From NCBI RefSeq assembly GCF_022346425.1, contig NZ_JAKRCW010000005.1, positions 62,001 to 126,000 of the forward strand: 64,000 nt of DNA, in the 5' to 3' direction. Within the stretch, counting starts at the first letter, position 1. Each line of letters starts with the position of its first letter. Below, in pieces: positions 28,883-37,642 of this stretch. The notes beneath the pieces are model-generated. The model made no database searches and was not told the DNA's origin. It saw only the letters and a list, made by a program, of their open reading frames with translations. The position numbers and the translations under genes are program-made. The stretch is from Pseudoglutamicibacter albus (GTDB taxonomy: Bacteria; Actinomycetota; Actinomycetes; Actinomycetales; Micrococcaceae).

Positions 28883-29437
28883 ATGAAAACCCGCACCCTC
28901 TCCCCCGGAACTCTCCGTTCAGCACTGTTGTGCATCCTTCTGGCAGTGAGTGCGGTGACGCTGACCGCCGCGAAACCCGTGCCACCCACCGGGCGTGAGC
29001 CCACCGGCTCCGAAACCTGGGAGGACGTCGGCATGCTACGTGGCTTCGAGGCACCTGAACAGGTTTGGAGCGCAGGAACCCGCGGTGTTCAACTGAAAGC
29101 CGCGAAAGGGGACGCGGTCGTGGCACCCGTCGATGGCGTGGTCAGCTTTGTAGGTAAGGTTGCCGGCCGCCCCGTGGTCGCTATCCGGTTGCCTTCCGGT
29201 TGGCGGACAACCATCGAACCGGTCGATGCGACAGTCACCAAAGGCCAACACGTCACCGCCGGCGAGCGCATCGGGACCGTCGCCTCGGGTGGCCCGTGCG
29301 ATCAACGCTGCGTCCACTGGGGTTTAAAGACAGGTAGCGGAGCTAACGTCACGTATAAAGACCCTCGAACGCTGTTATCGAAACAGCCTTCCGTCTTATG
29401 GCCGGATGCGAACACCCCGCCAGGGACTAGACGATGA
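28883..29437 (+). CDS. Secreted LytM/M23-fold protein with degenerate active site
   Basis: 184 residues. A signal peptide (charged MKTRTLSPGTLR, then a hydrophobic run ending near TAAKP) leads into a peptidase-M23-like beta fold. The expected metal motif of the type GHRGVDLAA is here GTRGVQLKA, so both the His and the Asp ligands are replaced; a single His remains in RCVHWGLK. It is therefore probably not a working endopeptidase but a regulator or binding protein. A Cys pair (CDQRC) may form a disulfide. The position next to rpsB is usual in actinobacteria. Confidence 0.82.
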   Translation: MKTRTLSPGTLRSALLCILLAVSAVTLTAAKPVPPTGREPTGSETWEDVGMLRGFEAPEQVWSAGTRGVQLKAAKGDAVVAPVDGVVSFVGKVAGRPVVAIRLPSGWRTTIEPVDATVTKGQHVTAGERIGTVASGGPCDQRCVHWGLKTGSGANVTYKDPRTLLSKQPSVLWPDANTPPGTRR

Positions 29438-29487
29438 AGGGCTGGACGATAAAAGGACCGGATGGTGAGGGTCTGGACGTTAGCTCC
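29424..29487. repeat. Four-copy degenerate array starting at the LytM gene stop
   Basis: Units of 15–16 bases related to CTGGACGATAA begin near 29427, 29442, 29458 and 29473. Each carries a stop triplet at the same place: TGA (the real stop, 29435–29437), TAA, TGA and TAG. Confidence 0.75.
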
Positions 29488-29507
29488 GCTACCTTGGTGT
29501 GGTTCAC

Positions 29508-31598
29508 CTAGCTTGCAACACGTGGATGAGTTTTCTCCCAGGTCCTTTCGAAGATCGGCTCCTGGTTGTTGTAGGCAACAACGTGTGAGTAGGTGTAGAT
29601 GTTCTCGGCATCACAGCTCATGCGTGTTGCCGCAACAACCTTGGTGTCCCAGTCCATGTCTGGCCGGCGCATCCCCACAGTCCAGACCGATTCGGTGCGT
29701 GCAGAGAGCGGATCGTCCTTATTGATCCAGTAGGTCTCAACCGTGTCTTCGTCATAATGCAACCCATCCGGGTACACGCGCGTGCCACCATAGGCGGGGT
29801 CCACCTGCAACACGGTCTCGTTGGCGACCACGTCTTGAGAGATCAGCCGTTCAGGGCGCGCCGCACCCGCAGCCCCTGCTTCGCCTGCCTCTGGATACTT
29901 CACATCCAACGGAACCAGCCGGACTGGATCATCGAAGCTCACCGAAGCATCCGCAGCGGCACGCTCTGCCGCGCCTTCTCCATCGGTGGGTTCACGCACC
30001 GGCAGCACCAGCGCGCTCGCAGCAGGATCGATGCTGAACCCTTCCCCGCCTGGCTGCGGCCAGACCCACGGCCAGTAGGCGCTCGAAACAGCTACACGGA
30101 GCACGTGGCCGGCAGGGAAACGGTAGCCCACGCCCGTGATCGGGACCTCAACATCAACCCACTCACCAACAGGCATCGCTACGGCCTGATCGCGGCCTTC
30201 GCGGGCGCTGAAGTTCAGGTTGCCGCGGGTCACCAGGGTCGAAGAGCCGTCTTGAGCGACATCGTTGATGCGCACATACACTTGGCCACGTTCGGTCGGC
30301 GATGAGACCCGTAGCTTGACTGAAGCGTTGCCGAGCACGTCGATGTCTTCTGTCACGGGGAAGTCGAAAACAACTGACTTACCGTCATCGCTACGCTGGT
30401 CCACCGGCAAGTCAGCTGCGTTGCCGTACGGGAAGTAACGGCCGGCGTCTGCACCCACATCCTGTGCTGAGGCCACACGCACCTCAAGAGCGCCATCGCT
30501 GTTGGTGCTCTGCGCGGCGAACGGTGAAACATGCGCACCGTCCAGGCTCAGCTCGGTTGGTTTGATGTGCGGGCTAGGCCACTGGTTTTCTGCAACCCAG
30601 CGGCCCGGCATCTTGTCATAGGCGGAACGCGGCGGCACCGAATCGGTGATCCAGCCCCGGAATAGCGGAGTATCCATCGCGCCGTTGTCTTCGCCCTTGA
30701 GCCAGTGATCCCACCAGCGCAGGGTCTCACCCAAGAAGTCGATGTGCGGGCCGGGGCGCAAGTCGCGGTCAGGATACTGATGCGCCCACGGGCCTACGAT
30801 GCCGCGGACATTCTTACCGAGTGCGGACAGATGCTCGGTCAGCCGCAGGACGGTGTCACGGTATGGGTCATACCAGCCGCCCACCGCCATGACCGCGGCG
30901 TCAAGCGAGCTGTAGTCTTCGCACACAGAGCCGTGTTTCCAGTAGTCGTCACGGACCTGGTGCCCAACCCACGTGTCGATGAACGGCTCGATGTTCTCAA
31001 GCCGGTACTTCCACTGATCGAGCCACTTCTCGCCCCACACCCGCTTATCAACCGGGCGGGATTCGAACGCGAGCATCGTTCCGGCCCACGCGTGCATGTC
31101 GATCCCGAGCATCGAGCCGCCGAAATAATGCACGTCGTTGTCGTAGCGGTCATCAGTTGAGCACACTGTGACGATCGCTTTCAACGCTTCTGGCTGATAG
31201 CTCGCTAGCTGCAGCGAGTTGAACCCGCCCCAGCTGATGCCGAACATACCAACCTTGCCCGTGCACCAGTCTTGCTTGGCGATCCACTCGATCACCTCAA
31301 GCCCGTCATCGTGCTCTTGCTGATCGTATTCATCCCCCGGTACGCCTTCACTGCTGCCGTGGCCGCGGATGTCCACGCGAATGGATGCGTAGCCGTGGCC
31401 TGCATAGAACGGGTGCCGTTCGTGATCGCGCGGGGCAGTCCAGTCACCGTGGCGGTACGGCAGATACTCCAGGATCGCTGGAACCGGATCATCAGTTACA
31501 GGCATCCACGCTTTCATCCACAAACGGGTGCCATCGCTGAGAGGAATCCAGTCCTCAACGATCTCGACTTTAAACGGAAGGTCTTCAGGTTTCAGCAT
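29508..31598 (-). CDS. CocE/NonD family hydrolase (X-Pro dipeptidyl-peptidase type)
   Basis: 696 residues. The N-terminal alpha/beta-hydrolase has the nucleophile motif GISWGG (Ser near 122), an oxyanion-type region LPYRHGDWTAPRD, and the catalytic His in GPWAHQYPD. A C-terminal jelly-roll domain (PF08530 type) follows. The family includes X-prolyl dipeptidyl aminopeptidases and cocaine esterase. The gene lies 42 bases after a peptide transporter gene, so release of dipeptides from imported peptides is a sensible role. TTG at 31604 is an alternative start to ATG at 31598. Confidence 0.88.
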   Translation of the reverse strand: MLKPEDLPFKVEIVEDWIPLSDGTRLWMKAWMPVTDDPVPAILEYLPYRHGDWTAPRDHERHPFYAGHGYASIRVDIRGHGSSEGVPGDEYDQQEHDDGLEVIEWIAKQDWCTGKVGMFGISWGGFNSLQLASYQPEALKAIVTVCSTDDRYDNDVHYFGGSMLGIDMHAWAGTMLAFESRPVDKRVWGEKWLDQWKYRLENIEPFIDTWVGHQVRDDYWKHGSVCEDYSSLDAAVMAVGGWYDPYRDTVLRLTEHLSALGKNVRGIVGPWAHQYPDRDLRPGPHIDFLGETLRWWDHWLKGEDNGAMDTPLFRGWITDSVPPRSAYDKMPGRWVAENQWPSPHIKPTELSLDGAHVSPFAAQSTNSDGALEVRVASAQDVGADAGRYFPYGNAADLPVDQRSDDGKSVVFDFPVTEDIDVLGNASVKLRVSSPTERGQVYVRINDVAQDGSSTLVTRGNLNFSAREGRDQAVAMPVGEWVDVEVPITGVGYRFPAGHVLRVAVSSAYWPWVWPQPGGEGFSIDPAASALVLPVREPTDGEGAAERAAADASVSFDDPVRLVPLDVKYPEAGEAGAAGAARPERLISQDVVANETVLQVDPAYGGTRVYPDGLHYDEDTVETYWINKDDPLSARTESVWTVGMRRPDMDWDTKVVAATRMSCDAENIYTYSHVVAYNNQEPIFERTWEKTHPRVAS

Positions 31599-31640
31599 GT
31601 CCAATCCCTACCTCTAAGTTGTGGCTTCTACGCTGCGGAT

Positions 31641-33263
31641 TTAGGCGACTGCTTGGATGCGGCGGGTCATCCATGGGCTCACCAGAATGAGGAACACACC
31701 GTAAGCCACAATCAGCCCGCCTTGAATACCGAAGTAGGCAGTAGCGTTAGAGAAGTTATCGAAGTCGAACAGTTTCACAATCTGGGCCTGCAAGCCTTGA
31801 ACCAGCGCCATCGCGGCGAACCAGACCGCCATCGTCTGGCTTGCGAATGCACGCGGGGCCAGCTTGGTGGTCGCGCTCATCCCGGAGGTCTGCAGGATCA
31901 GGTCGCCTAGGCCTAGGAAGATATAGCAGCCGATGAGCCAGGCGCTAGCCAGCAGACCCATCGCAGGGGTTACCGCGGCACCCATCGCAACGGTCAAGAA
32001 CGCAAGCCCGCCGAGGATCGTACCGATACCGACCTTGGTTGCAACCGACGGTTGGCGCCGGCCCAGCTTGACCCACAGCCACGCCAGAACCGGCCCCATG
32101 ATGATCTCGACGATCGCCGTCAGCGAGATGTACCACGTGGATGGGTAGTCGAAGCCGAACGCGGTGTTATCGGTCTTGTTCAACGCCAAGAAGTTCAGCG
32201 TGTTACCGGTCTGGAAGTAAGTGAGGTTGTAGGCGATCAAGGCGATCAGCAACAACACGTAGGGCCCGAGGTTGCGGCGTTCAACCGCGGTGACCTTCTT
32301 GGAGAAATACATCCACAGCAGAAACGCTGCCGGCACGATCATCGTGATGATGCTAACCGCGTTGACCACGTTATCTAATCCGTCAGTCGAACGGGTCCCA
32401 AAGAAGATGCCCACGGCCACAACCGCTACGGCAGCGGTCACGATGATCCAGAAGTTGGCATCCGGTTTGAACGCGGCACGCACGAGCACTTGGCGGCGCT
32501 TACCACCCAGGTTCCGGCCCATCGCGATATAGAGGATAAGACCGAGGACCATGCCCACCGCGGCCGATGCGAACCCGAGATGCCAGTTGATGTTCTGACC
32601 CAGCCAGCCTGCAACGAGCGGGCCGAGAAACGCACCGATATTGATACCGGCGTAGTAGATCGCGAAACCGGAGTCACGGCGGGCATCGCCCTTACCGTAA
32701 AGCTCACCGACCTGGGTCGCGACGTTCGGCTTGAGCAGGCCCGTACCGAGAATGATCAACCCTAGGCCGATCCATGTGGTCACCTCGGCAGGCAGGCCCA
32801 TACAGATGTGGCCTGCCGCGATGATGATCGCGCCCCACAGGGTCGCCCGCCCTGTGCCCACGATGCGGTCGGCAACCCACGCGCCAGCGATACCCAGCAG
32901 GTAGACCAAGGCACCGTATGCCGCCACGATCGAGGATGCGGTGGACTCTTCGTAGCCGAGCCCTCCGTTGGCGATCGCATCAGCGAAATACAGAGCGAGG
33001 ATCGCTTGGAAACCCAGATAAGAGAAACGCTCCCAAATCTCGAGGTTGAACAGCGCGAACAACCCCATGGGGTGGCCCATGAACCTGCGGTCCTGATGCA
33101 CGTGCGCATCGTGTTCAGTAGCTTGGGCGAGCTTCTCTTGCGGAATCCGCTCTTCAGCGATCTGCACGCCGTCGATCAAGACCTCCCCCGGTGAGCCCTC
33201 TACCGGGATTGGGTCTTGAGTGAAGTCACCTTCTACCTGGCCCTGTTGTTCGTCTCTACTCAT
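31641..33263 (-). CDS. POT/PTR family proton-coupled peptide transporter
   Basis: 540 residues. About 65 hydrophilic residues precede 12–14 membrane segments. The family features NLEIWERFSYLGFQAILALYF (ExxER-like helix 1), GAWVADRIVG and IYYAGINIGAFLGP are visible. Imports di- and tripeptides with protons. It forms a pair with the CocE-type hydrolase downstream. The upstream region has a GTGACA/TGTCAC palindrome. Confidence 0.93.
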   Translation of the reverse strand: MSRDEQQGQVEGDFTQDPIPVEGSPGEVLIDGVQIAEERIPQEKLAQATEHDAHVHQDRRFMGHPMGLFALFNLEIWERFSYLGFQAILALYFADAIANGGLGYEESTASSIVAAYGALVYLLGIAGAWVADRIVGTGRATLWGAIIIAAGHICMGLPAEVTTWIGLGLIILGTGLLKPNVATQVGELYGKGDARRDSGFAIYYAGINIGAFLGPLVAGWLGQNINWHLGFASAAVGMVLGLILYIAMGRNLGGKRRQVLVRAAFKPDANFWIIVTAAVAVVAVGIFFGTRSTDGLDNVVNAVSIITMIVPAAFLLWMYFSKKVTAVERRNLGPYVLLLIALIAYNLTYFQTGNTLNFLALNKTDNTAFGFDYPSTWYISLTAIVEIIMGPVLAWLWVKLGRRQPSVATKVGIGTILGGLAFLTVAMGAAVTPAMGLLASAWLIGCYIFLGLGDLILQTSGMSATTKLAPRAFASQTMAVWFAAMALVQGLQAQIVKLFDFDNFSNATAYFGIQGGLIVAYGVFLILVSPWMTRRIQAVA

Positions 33264-33287
33264 TTACAATCTCACAATCGTTCCTCG

Positions 33288-33319
33288 GTGACAGTGCCAT
33301 GGGTAAGTGACAATGTCAC
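33288..33319. promoter_or_regulatory. Candidate operator GTGACA-A-TGTCAC between peptide transporter and trhO
   Basis: A perfect 13-base palindrome lies at 33307–33319, and a degraded copy (GTGACAGTGCCA) at about 33288–33299. Both are 25–55 bases before the transporter start, where a repressor site is expected. The binding protein is unknown. Confidence 0.5.
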
Positions 33320-33424
33320 GCATTACTATCAGTCGTTACCGATAGTCGCTTCTACTTAGTACTTTCAACACTATTCCAACGCTAACACTCAGCCGGCGCT
33401 GATCGCCGGCGTAGAATAAGGGGT

Positions 33425-34342
33425 ATGTCCGTTCAGAAAATTGTGTTGTTCTACGTGTTTACTCCGCTGGCAGATCCAGAGGCTGTGCGTTTGTGGCAGT
33501 ACACGCTGGCTGAAAGTTGCAACCTTAAGGGGCGCGTGATCATCTCGAAGGATGGCATCAACGCGACCCTCGGGGGCGATATCAGCGATGTTAAGAAATA
33601 TGTGAAGAACACGCGCTCCTATGAGCCGTTCCGTTCTGCAGACATCAAGTGGTCGGATGGCTTGGGAGATGACTTCCCGCGCCTGTCCGTCAAGGTTCGC
33701 CCTGAGCTGGTGACGTTCACGACCCCGAATGAGATCGAGGTGGACGCCAGCGGCGTGGTGGGTGGCGGCGAGCGCCTCAAGCCTGCGCAGTTGCATGAGC
33801 TCATGGATGCCCGCGGTGAGGATGTTGTTTTCTTCGATGGCCGCAACGCGATGGAGGCGGAGATCGGCCGTTTCCGCAACGCCGTAGTCCCGAACACTGA
33901 TACGACGCGGGATTTCATCGAAGAGATCGAGTCCGGTAAATACGACGATCTTAAAGACAAGCCTGTCGTGACGTATTGCACCGGTGGGGTTCGTTGCGAA
34001 GTGCTGACGGTTCTCATGAAGAACCGTGGTTTCCAAGAGGTCTATCAGCTCGATGGCGGGATCGTCCGCTACGGCGAAGCCTACGGCAATGACGGCTACT
34101 GGGACGGATCGCTATATGTGTTCGATAAGCGCATGCACATGGAGTTCGGTTCCGGCGCCGAAAGCCTCGGCTCGTGCATCGAGTGTGGCGAACGCACTCC
34201 GGTGTTCGTCAACTGTGTGCACCCATCGTGCCGTTCGCAGTTCTTGCGTTGCGAAGCCTGCACTGCCGCGGGCAAGCACCCTGAATGCCCAGAATGCATG
34301 AAGCAGGCGGCCGCCGCCCCCGCAGCACTGGCGGCCAACTAA
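33425..34342 (+). CDS. trhO: tRNA uridine(34) hydroxylase, rhodanese type
   Basis: 305 residues, YceA/TrhO family, which makes 5-hydroxyuridine at tRNA wobble position 34. An N-terminal acylphosphatase-like domain precedes a rhodanese domain with the active-site loop YCTGGVRCE (Cys near 185). The C-terminus is Cys-rich ([23 protein letters not shown]) and may bind zinc. AAGGGG is very close to the ATG, and a TAGAAT hexamer at 33412–33417 would put transcription start almost at the ATG, so the mRNA may be leaderless. Confidence 0.93.
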   Translation: MSVQKIVLFYVFTPLADPEAVRLWQYTLAESCNLKGRVIISKDGINATLGGDISDVKKYVKNTRSYEPFRSADIKWSDGLGDDFPRLSVKVRPELVTFTTPNEIEVDASGVVGGGERLKPAQLHELMDARGEDVVFFDGRNAMEAEIGRFRNAVVPNTDTTRDFIEEIESGKYDDLKDKPVVTYCTGGVRCEVLTVLMKNRGFQEVYQLDGGIVRYGEAYGNDGYWDGSLYVFDKRMHMEFGSGAESLGSCIECGERTPVFVNCVHPSCRSQFLRCEACTAAGKHPECPECMKQAAAAPAALAAN

Positions 34343-34363
34343 ACAGCGCTGACGACCAACTAG
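34321..34363. repeat. 21-bp tandem duplication at the trhO stop codon
   Basis: The last 21 bases of trhO (34321–34341, ending CCAACTA) are followed by a copy at 34342–34362 with about 16 of 21 identical. The copy repeats the stop position as TAG, in frame with the gene. Confidence 0.75.
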
Positions 34364-34388
34364 GCCGAGGCTGCATAGCTTTTAACCG

Positions 34389-34430
34389 CGATGGCGGGCT
34401 CACCACTAACTTGTGGTGAGCCCGCCATCG
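34389..34430. terminator. Bidirectional terminator between trhO and tRNA(CAT)
   Basis: A perfect 18-bp stem (34389–34406 with 34413–34430) with loop TAACTT. It ends trhO on the plus strand and can serve the tRNA gene on the minus strand. Confidence 0.85.
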
Positions 34431-34492
34431 TTGTCATGACCTGGCGTCAGTAGCGCGCCGTACCGGCCTGCACTGGCCGAGGTTGTGACGTG

Positions 34493-34566
34493 TAGGGCGT
34501 GCGGGGCTTGAACCCGCGACCCAAGGATTATGAGTCCTTTGCTCTAACCAACTGAGCTAACGCCCC
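34493..34566 (-). tRNA. tRNA with CAT anticodon (elongator Met, or Ile read by lysidine-modified C)
   Basis: The minus strand folds as a complete cloverleaf: acceptor GGGGCGT with ACGCCCT (G1–U72 wobble), D arm GCTC/GAGC, anticodon stem AAGGA/TCCTT with loop CTCATAA, T arm GCGGG/CCCGC around TTCAAGC, discriminator A. CCA is not encoded. Sequence alone does not settle Met versus Ile2; the normal first-pair region argues against the initiator. Confidence 0.95.
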
Positions 34567-34894
34567 GTAGTGGCTGCTGGAAGCGGCCTAGCTACGAGAG
34601 ATAAGCCTAACGGAAGCGTGCCTGTTGCGTGAAAAAGTATCCGGGGCGAGTCCAGCGCGCACGGTACGCTCATGCCTGGCATCAGCTATTCGCGCCACGA
34701 CACTGCGCCTCCGTACTGTACCTAAAGAATCCTCACGGCACACTGAGGCGCCTATGTTGAAACTGAGATGCAGCTGAGAGTTTTCTCGCCTTGTTTGAGT
34801 TTCGGCTTCCTATTCGGGCTTTCACCTAAACTTTGTGGTGGACTAAGGGGACGTCATCACGGAGATTATGGTAATGCGCCAAAGAGAGGCCTCA
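34567..34894. other. 328-base gap between tRNA and hut regulator
   Basis: It holds the tRNA promoter on one side and the regulator promoter on the other. No gene, strong repeat or RNA fold stands out. Two in-frame ATG codons at 34868 and 34874 precede the start chosen for the regulator. Confidence 0.5.
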
Positions 34895-35749
34895 ATGTCG
34901 AAAGTTCCTGCGGCAGACGCAACACTTCGCGTCCTCTCCTACTTGGCGTCCCAACCTCGCCCCACAGCCGCAAGTCACATCAGCCGTGCCTTAGACATTC
35001 CACGTTCGAGCCTCTATGACCTCTTGCAGGCACTCGTTGCCCGGGGCTATGTGATCCACCATATGGAGGACCGCGCGTACGGCCTCGGCCCGTCGGCTCA
35101 TGAGCTTTCCTCGGGCTATAACCGCCATGCACCCTTGGCACGCCTGGGTCGCCGCATCGTCGAAGCGCTTGTGGATCGGGTCGGCGAATCTGGGCACCTT
35201 TCGATTCTGCGCGGGCAGGAAACCGTGTACCTCGTTGAGGCTCGGGCGCAAAACCGCACGAGCCTCGTGACCGATGTGGGTGTGCGCCTCGATGCTTTGC
35301 GGACCGCGAGCGGCCGCGCGATCCTTGCGAAGCTACCGAATCAGCAGATCAACGCGCTTTTCCGCTCAGGCCCTGAACGCACGCGAGCGGCTATTGCCAT
35401 CCGAATGACGCGCGAGCTCGGTTACGGCTGGGAGGACGGCCTGGTCAGCCCGGACTTCTGTTCGGCCGCCGTTCCGGTCCTGGATGCTTCCAAGTGGCCG
35501 ATCGCCGCGATCGCTTTGACGTGGAAACGGGGCAAGGCGTCTCTTGATCAGCGCGTCCTTGACGACCGCGTTGAGGAGCTCCATGAGGCCGCAGCTACCC
35601 TGCAGCGGCGCCTCGGCATCCTCGCACCCAAGATCGCTCACCAGCCGAACGAGATCATCGAGCAAGAAGGCGTGACGGTCCTCTCGCCCGAACTAGCCGC
35701 GAATATAGACGACAGCTCGGTCAGGTCACACATCATCACCGAGGCATAA
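34895..35749 (+). CDS. IclR family transcriptional regulator, likely of the hut genes
   Basis: 284 residues from ATG 34895 (MSKVPAADATLRVLSYLA). An N-terminal winged helix-turn-helix (AASHISRALDIPRSSLYDLLQALVARG) is followed by the IclR effector-binding domain (about 75–250). GAGAGG lies well before this ATG; upstream ATGs are possible but add residues the family lacks. It immediately precedes hutU, hutI and hutH on the same strand, so control of histidine use is the simplest guess. Confidence 0.9.
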   Translation: MSKVPAADATLRVLSYLASQPRPTAASHISRALDIPRSSLYDLLQALVARGYVIHHMEDRAYGLGPSAHELSSGYNRHAPLARLGRRIVEALVDRVGESGHLSILRGQETVYLVEARAQNRTSLVTDVGVRLDALRTASGRAILAKLPNQQINALFRSGPERTRAAIAIRMTRELGYGWEDGLVSPDFCSAAVPVLDASKWPIAAIALTWKRGKASLDQRVLDDRVEELHEAAATLQRRLGILAPKIAHQPNEIIEQEGVTVLSPELAANIDDSSVRSHIITEA

Positions 35750-35794
35750 ACCGCCCCCTCTGACCTCGCATTGTCCGGTATCTCGGACGCGCCT

Positions 35795-35808
35795 CGCGTG
35801 ATCACGCG
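35795..35808. promoter_or_regulatory. Palindrome upstream of hutU, candidate regulator site
   Basis: CGCGTGATCACGCG is a perfect 14-base palindrome ending 12 bases before the proposed hutU -35 box. T5 follows on the plus strand, so weak terminator function for the regulator gene is an alternative, but without a loop a DNA-binding site is more likely. Confidence 0.5.
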
Positions 35809-35820
35809 GTTTTTAGTGCG

Positions 35821-35849
35821 TTGAGACTATTTTCATGATGAGCTATCTC
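35821..35849 (+). promoter_or_regulatory. Candidate hutU promoter
   Basis: TTGAGA (35821–35826), a 17-base spacer and TATCTC (35844–35849) lie 38–66 bases before the hutU ATG. Spacing and position suit a housekeeping sigma factor. Confidence 0.45.
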
Positions 35850-35886
35850 CAGGCCACAAACCCGGCTTCAACATAAGGAGACCATC

Positions 35887-37590
35887 ATGAGCTTTGCCCA
35901 CTTGACCTCCCCCGGCCACGAACCACGCGAGGTTCGTGCACCCCGCGGAACCGAGCTCACTGCCCGCTCGTGGCAGGCAGAAGCGCCTCTGCGCATGCTC
36001 ATGAACAACCTCGACCCAGAAGTTGCAGAACGCCCAGATGACCTCGTGGTCTACGGCGGCACAGGCCGGGCAGCACGCTCGTGGGAGGCTTACGACGCCA
36101 TCGTGGATTCGCTCAAAGAGCTCGCCGATGACGAGACGTTGCTGGTCCAGTCGGGCAAACCAGTTGGCATCATCCGCACCAACGTGTGGGCCCCACGCGT
36201 GCTGATCGCTAACTCGAACCTCGTGGGCGACTGGGCCAACTGGCCAGAATTCCGCAAACTCGAAGACGAAGGCCTCATGATGTATGGCCAGATGACCGCG
36301 GGTTCCTGGATCTATATTGCAACCCAGGGTATTTTGCAGGGCACCTTCGAGACGTTCGCCGCGGTTGCTAAGAAGCGTTTCAACGGAACCCTGAAAGGCA
36401 CCGTCACGCTGACCGCGGGTTGCGGCGGGATGGGTGGAGCGCAGCCGCTCGCCGTGACGCTCAATGGCGGTGTTGCACTCGTGGTCGATGTAGACCGCAA
36501 CCGTCTTGAACGCCGCCGTTCCAAGCGCTACTTGGATGAGATCGCAGATGACCTGGATGCCGCGGTAGCGCGCGCTCAGCAGGCCGTTGAGGCTGGCGAG
36601 GCCGTCTCGATTGGGATCGAAGGCAACGCGGCCGCGGTGTTCCCCGAGCTTTTGCGCCGGCACAAGGCTGGTGAGCTGAGAATCGATGTTGTCACCGACC
36701 AGACTTCGGCCCACGATCCGTTGTCGTATCTACCTGCAGAGATCGCTCTTGAGGACTGGGACCGCGAAGCCGAGGCCGATCCGGTGGGCTTCACTAAGAA
36801 GGCACGCGAATCGATGGCCGCCCACGTTGAGGCGATGGTTGGTTTCCAGGATGCCGGTGCAGAGGTTTTCGATTATGGCAACAGCATCCGCGACGAGGCT
36901 CGCCATGCAGGTTTCGAGCGCGCATTCGACTTCCCTGGCTTCGTTCCGGCCTATATTCGCCCGCTGTTCTGCGAGGGTTTGGGTCCGTTCCGTTGGGTTG
37001 CACTCTCGGGCGACCCGGAGGATATCCGTGTGACCGATGAGGCGCTCAAGGAACTGTTCCCTGAGAACGAGCACCTGCATCGTTGGCTGGATGCCGCCGC
37101 TGAACACGTCGAGTTCGAAGGCTTGCCAGCCCGTATCTGCTGGCTGGGTTACGGCGAGCGCCACCAGGCCGGCCTGTTGTTCAACCGTCTGGTTGCCGAA
37201 GGTAAGGTCACCGCGCCGATCGTGATTGGCCGTGACCACTTGGATTCCGGTTCTGTGGCCTCTCCGTACCGTGAGACCGAGTCGATGCTGGATGGTTCGG
37301 ATGCGATCGCTGACTGGCCTCTGTTGAACGCGCTGACCGCGGCCAGCTCGGGCGCAACCTGGGTTTCGCTGCATCACGGCGGTGGCGTGGGCATGGGGCG
37401 TTCGATCCACGCTGGCCAAGTGGGTGTCGCTGACGGTACCGAGCTTGCGGCGGCCAAGCTCACGGCGCTGCTGACCAATGACCCTGCGATGGGTGTTTTC
37501 CGGCACGTTGATGCCGGCTATTCGCGCGCCGTTGAGGTTGCCGATGAGCGTGGTGTGCGTGTGCCGATGAACCCACGCGTGCGGGACTAG
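35887..37590 (+). CDS. hutU: Urocanate hydratase
   Basis: Second histidine-degradation enzyme, converting urocanate to imidazolonepropionate with tightly bound NAD; 567 residues, family length. Characteristic stretches are [48 protein letters not shown] and the active-site region [16 protein letters not shown] is placed ideally before the ATG. First of three co-directional hut enzyme genes. Confidence 0.98.
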   Translation: MSFAHLTSPGHEPREVRAPRGTELTARSWQAEAPLRMLMNNLDPEVAERPDDLVVYGGTGRAARSWEAYDAIVDSLKELADDETLLVQSGKPVGIIRTNVWAPRVLIANSNLVGDWANWPEFRKLEDEGLMMYGQMTAGSWIYIATQGILQGTFETFAAVAKKRFNGTLKGTVTLTAGCGGMGGAQPLAVTLNGGVALVVDVDRNRLERRRSKRYLDEIADDLDAAVARAQQAVEAGEAVSIGIEGNAAAVFPELLRRHKAGELRIDVVTDQTSAHDPLSYLPAEIALEDWDREAEADPVGFTKKARESMAAHVEAMVGFQDAGAEVFDYGNSIRDEARHAGFERAFDFPGFVPAYIRPLFCEGLGPFRWVALSGDPEDIRVTDEALKELFPENEHLHRWLDAAAEHVEFEGLPARICWLGYGERHQAGLLFNRLVAEGKVTAPIVIGRDHLDSGSVASPYRETESMLDGSDAIADWPLLNALTAASSGATWVSLHHGGGVGMGRSIHAGQVGVADGTELAAAKLTALLTNDPAMGVFRHVDAGYSRAVEVADERGVRVPMNPRVRD

Positions 37591-37642
37591 GCCGCATCCG
37601 CGGATACTCACATCAGCTCAAGCGTGTTTGAGAGGAGCGCTG

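Noticed and set aside
35795-35815. Terminator of the IclR gene
   Set aside because: The CGCGTGATCACGCG palindrome has no loop and a stem that would be only four G-C pairs with a usable loop; a protein site is more likely.
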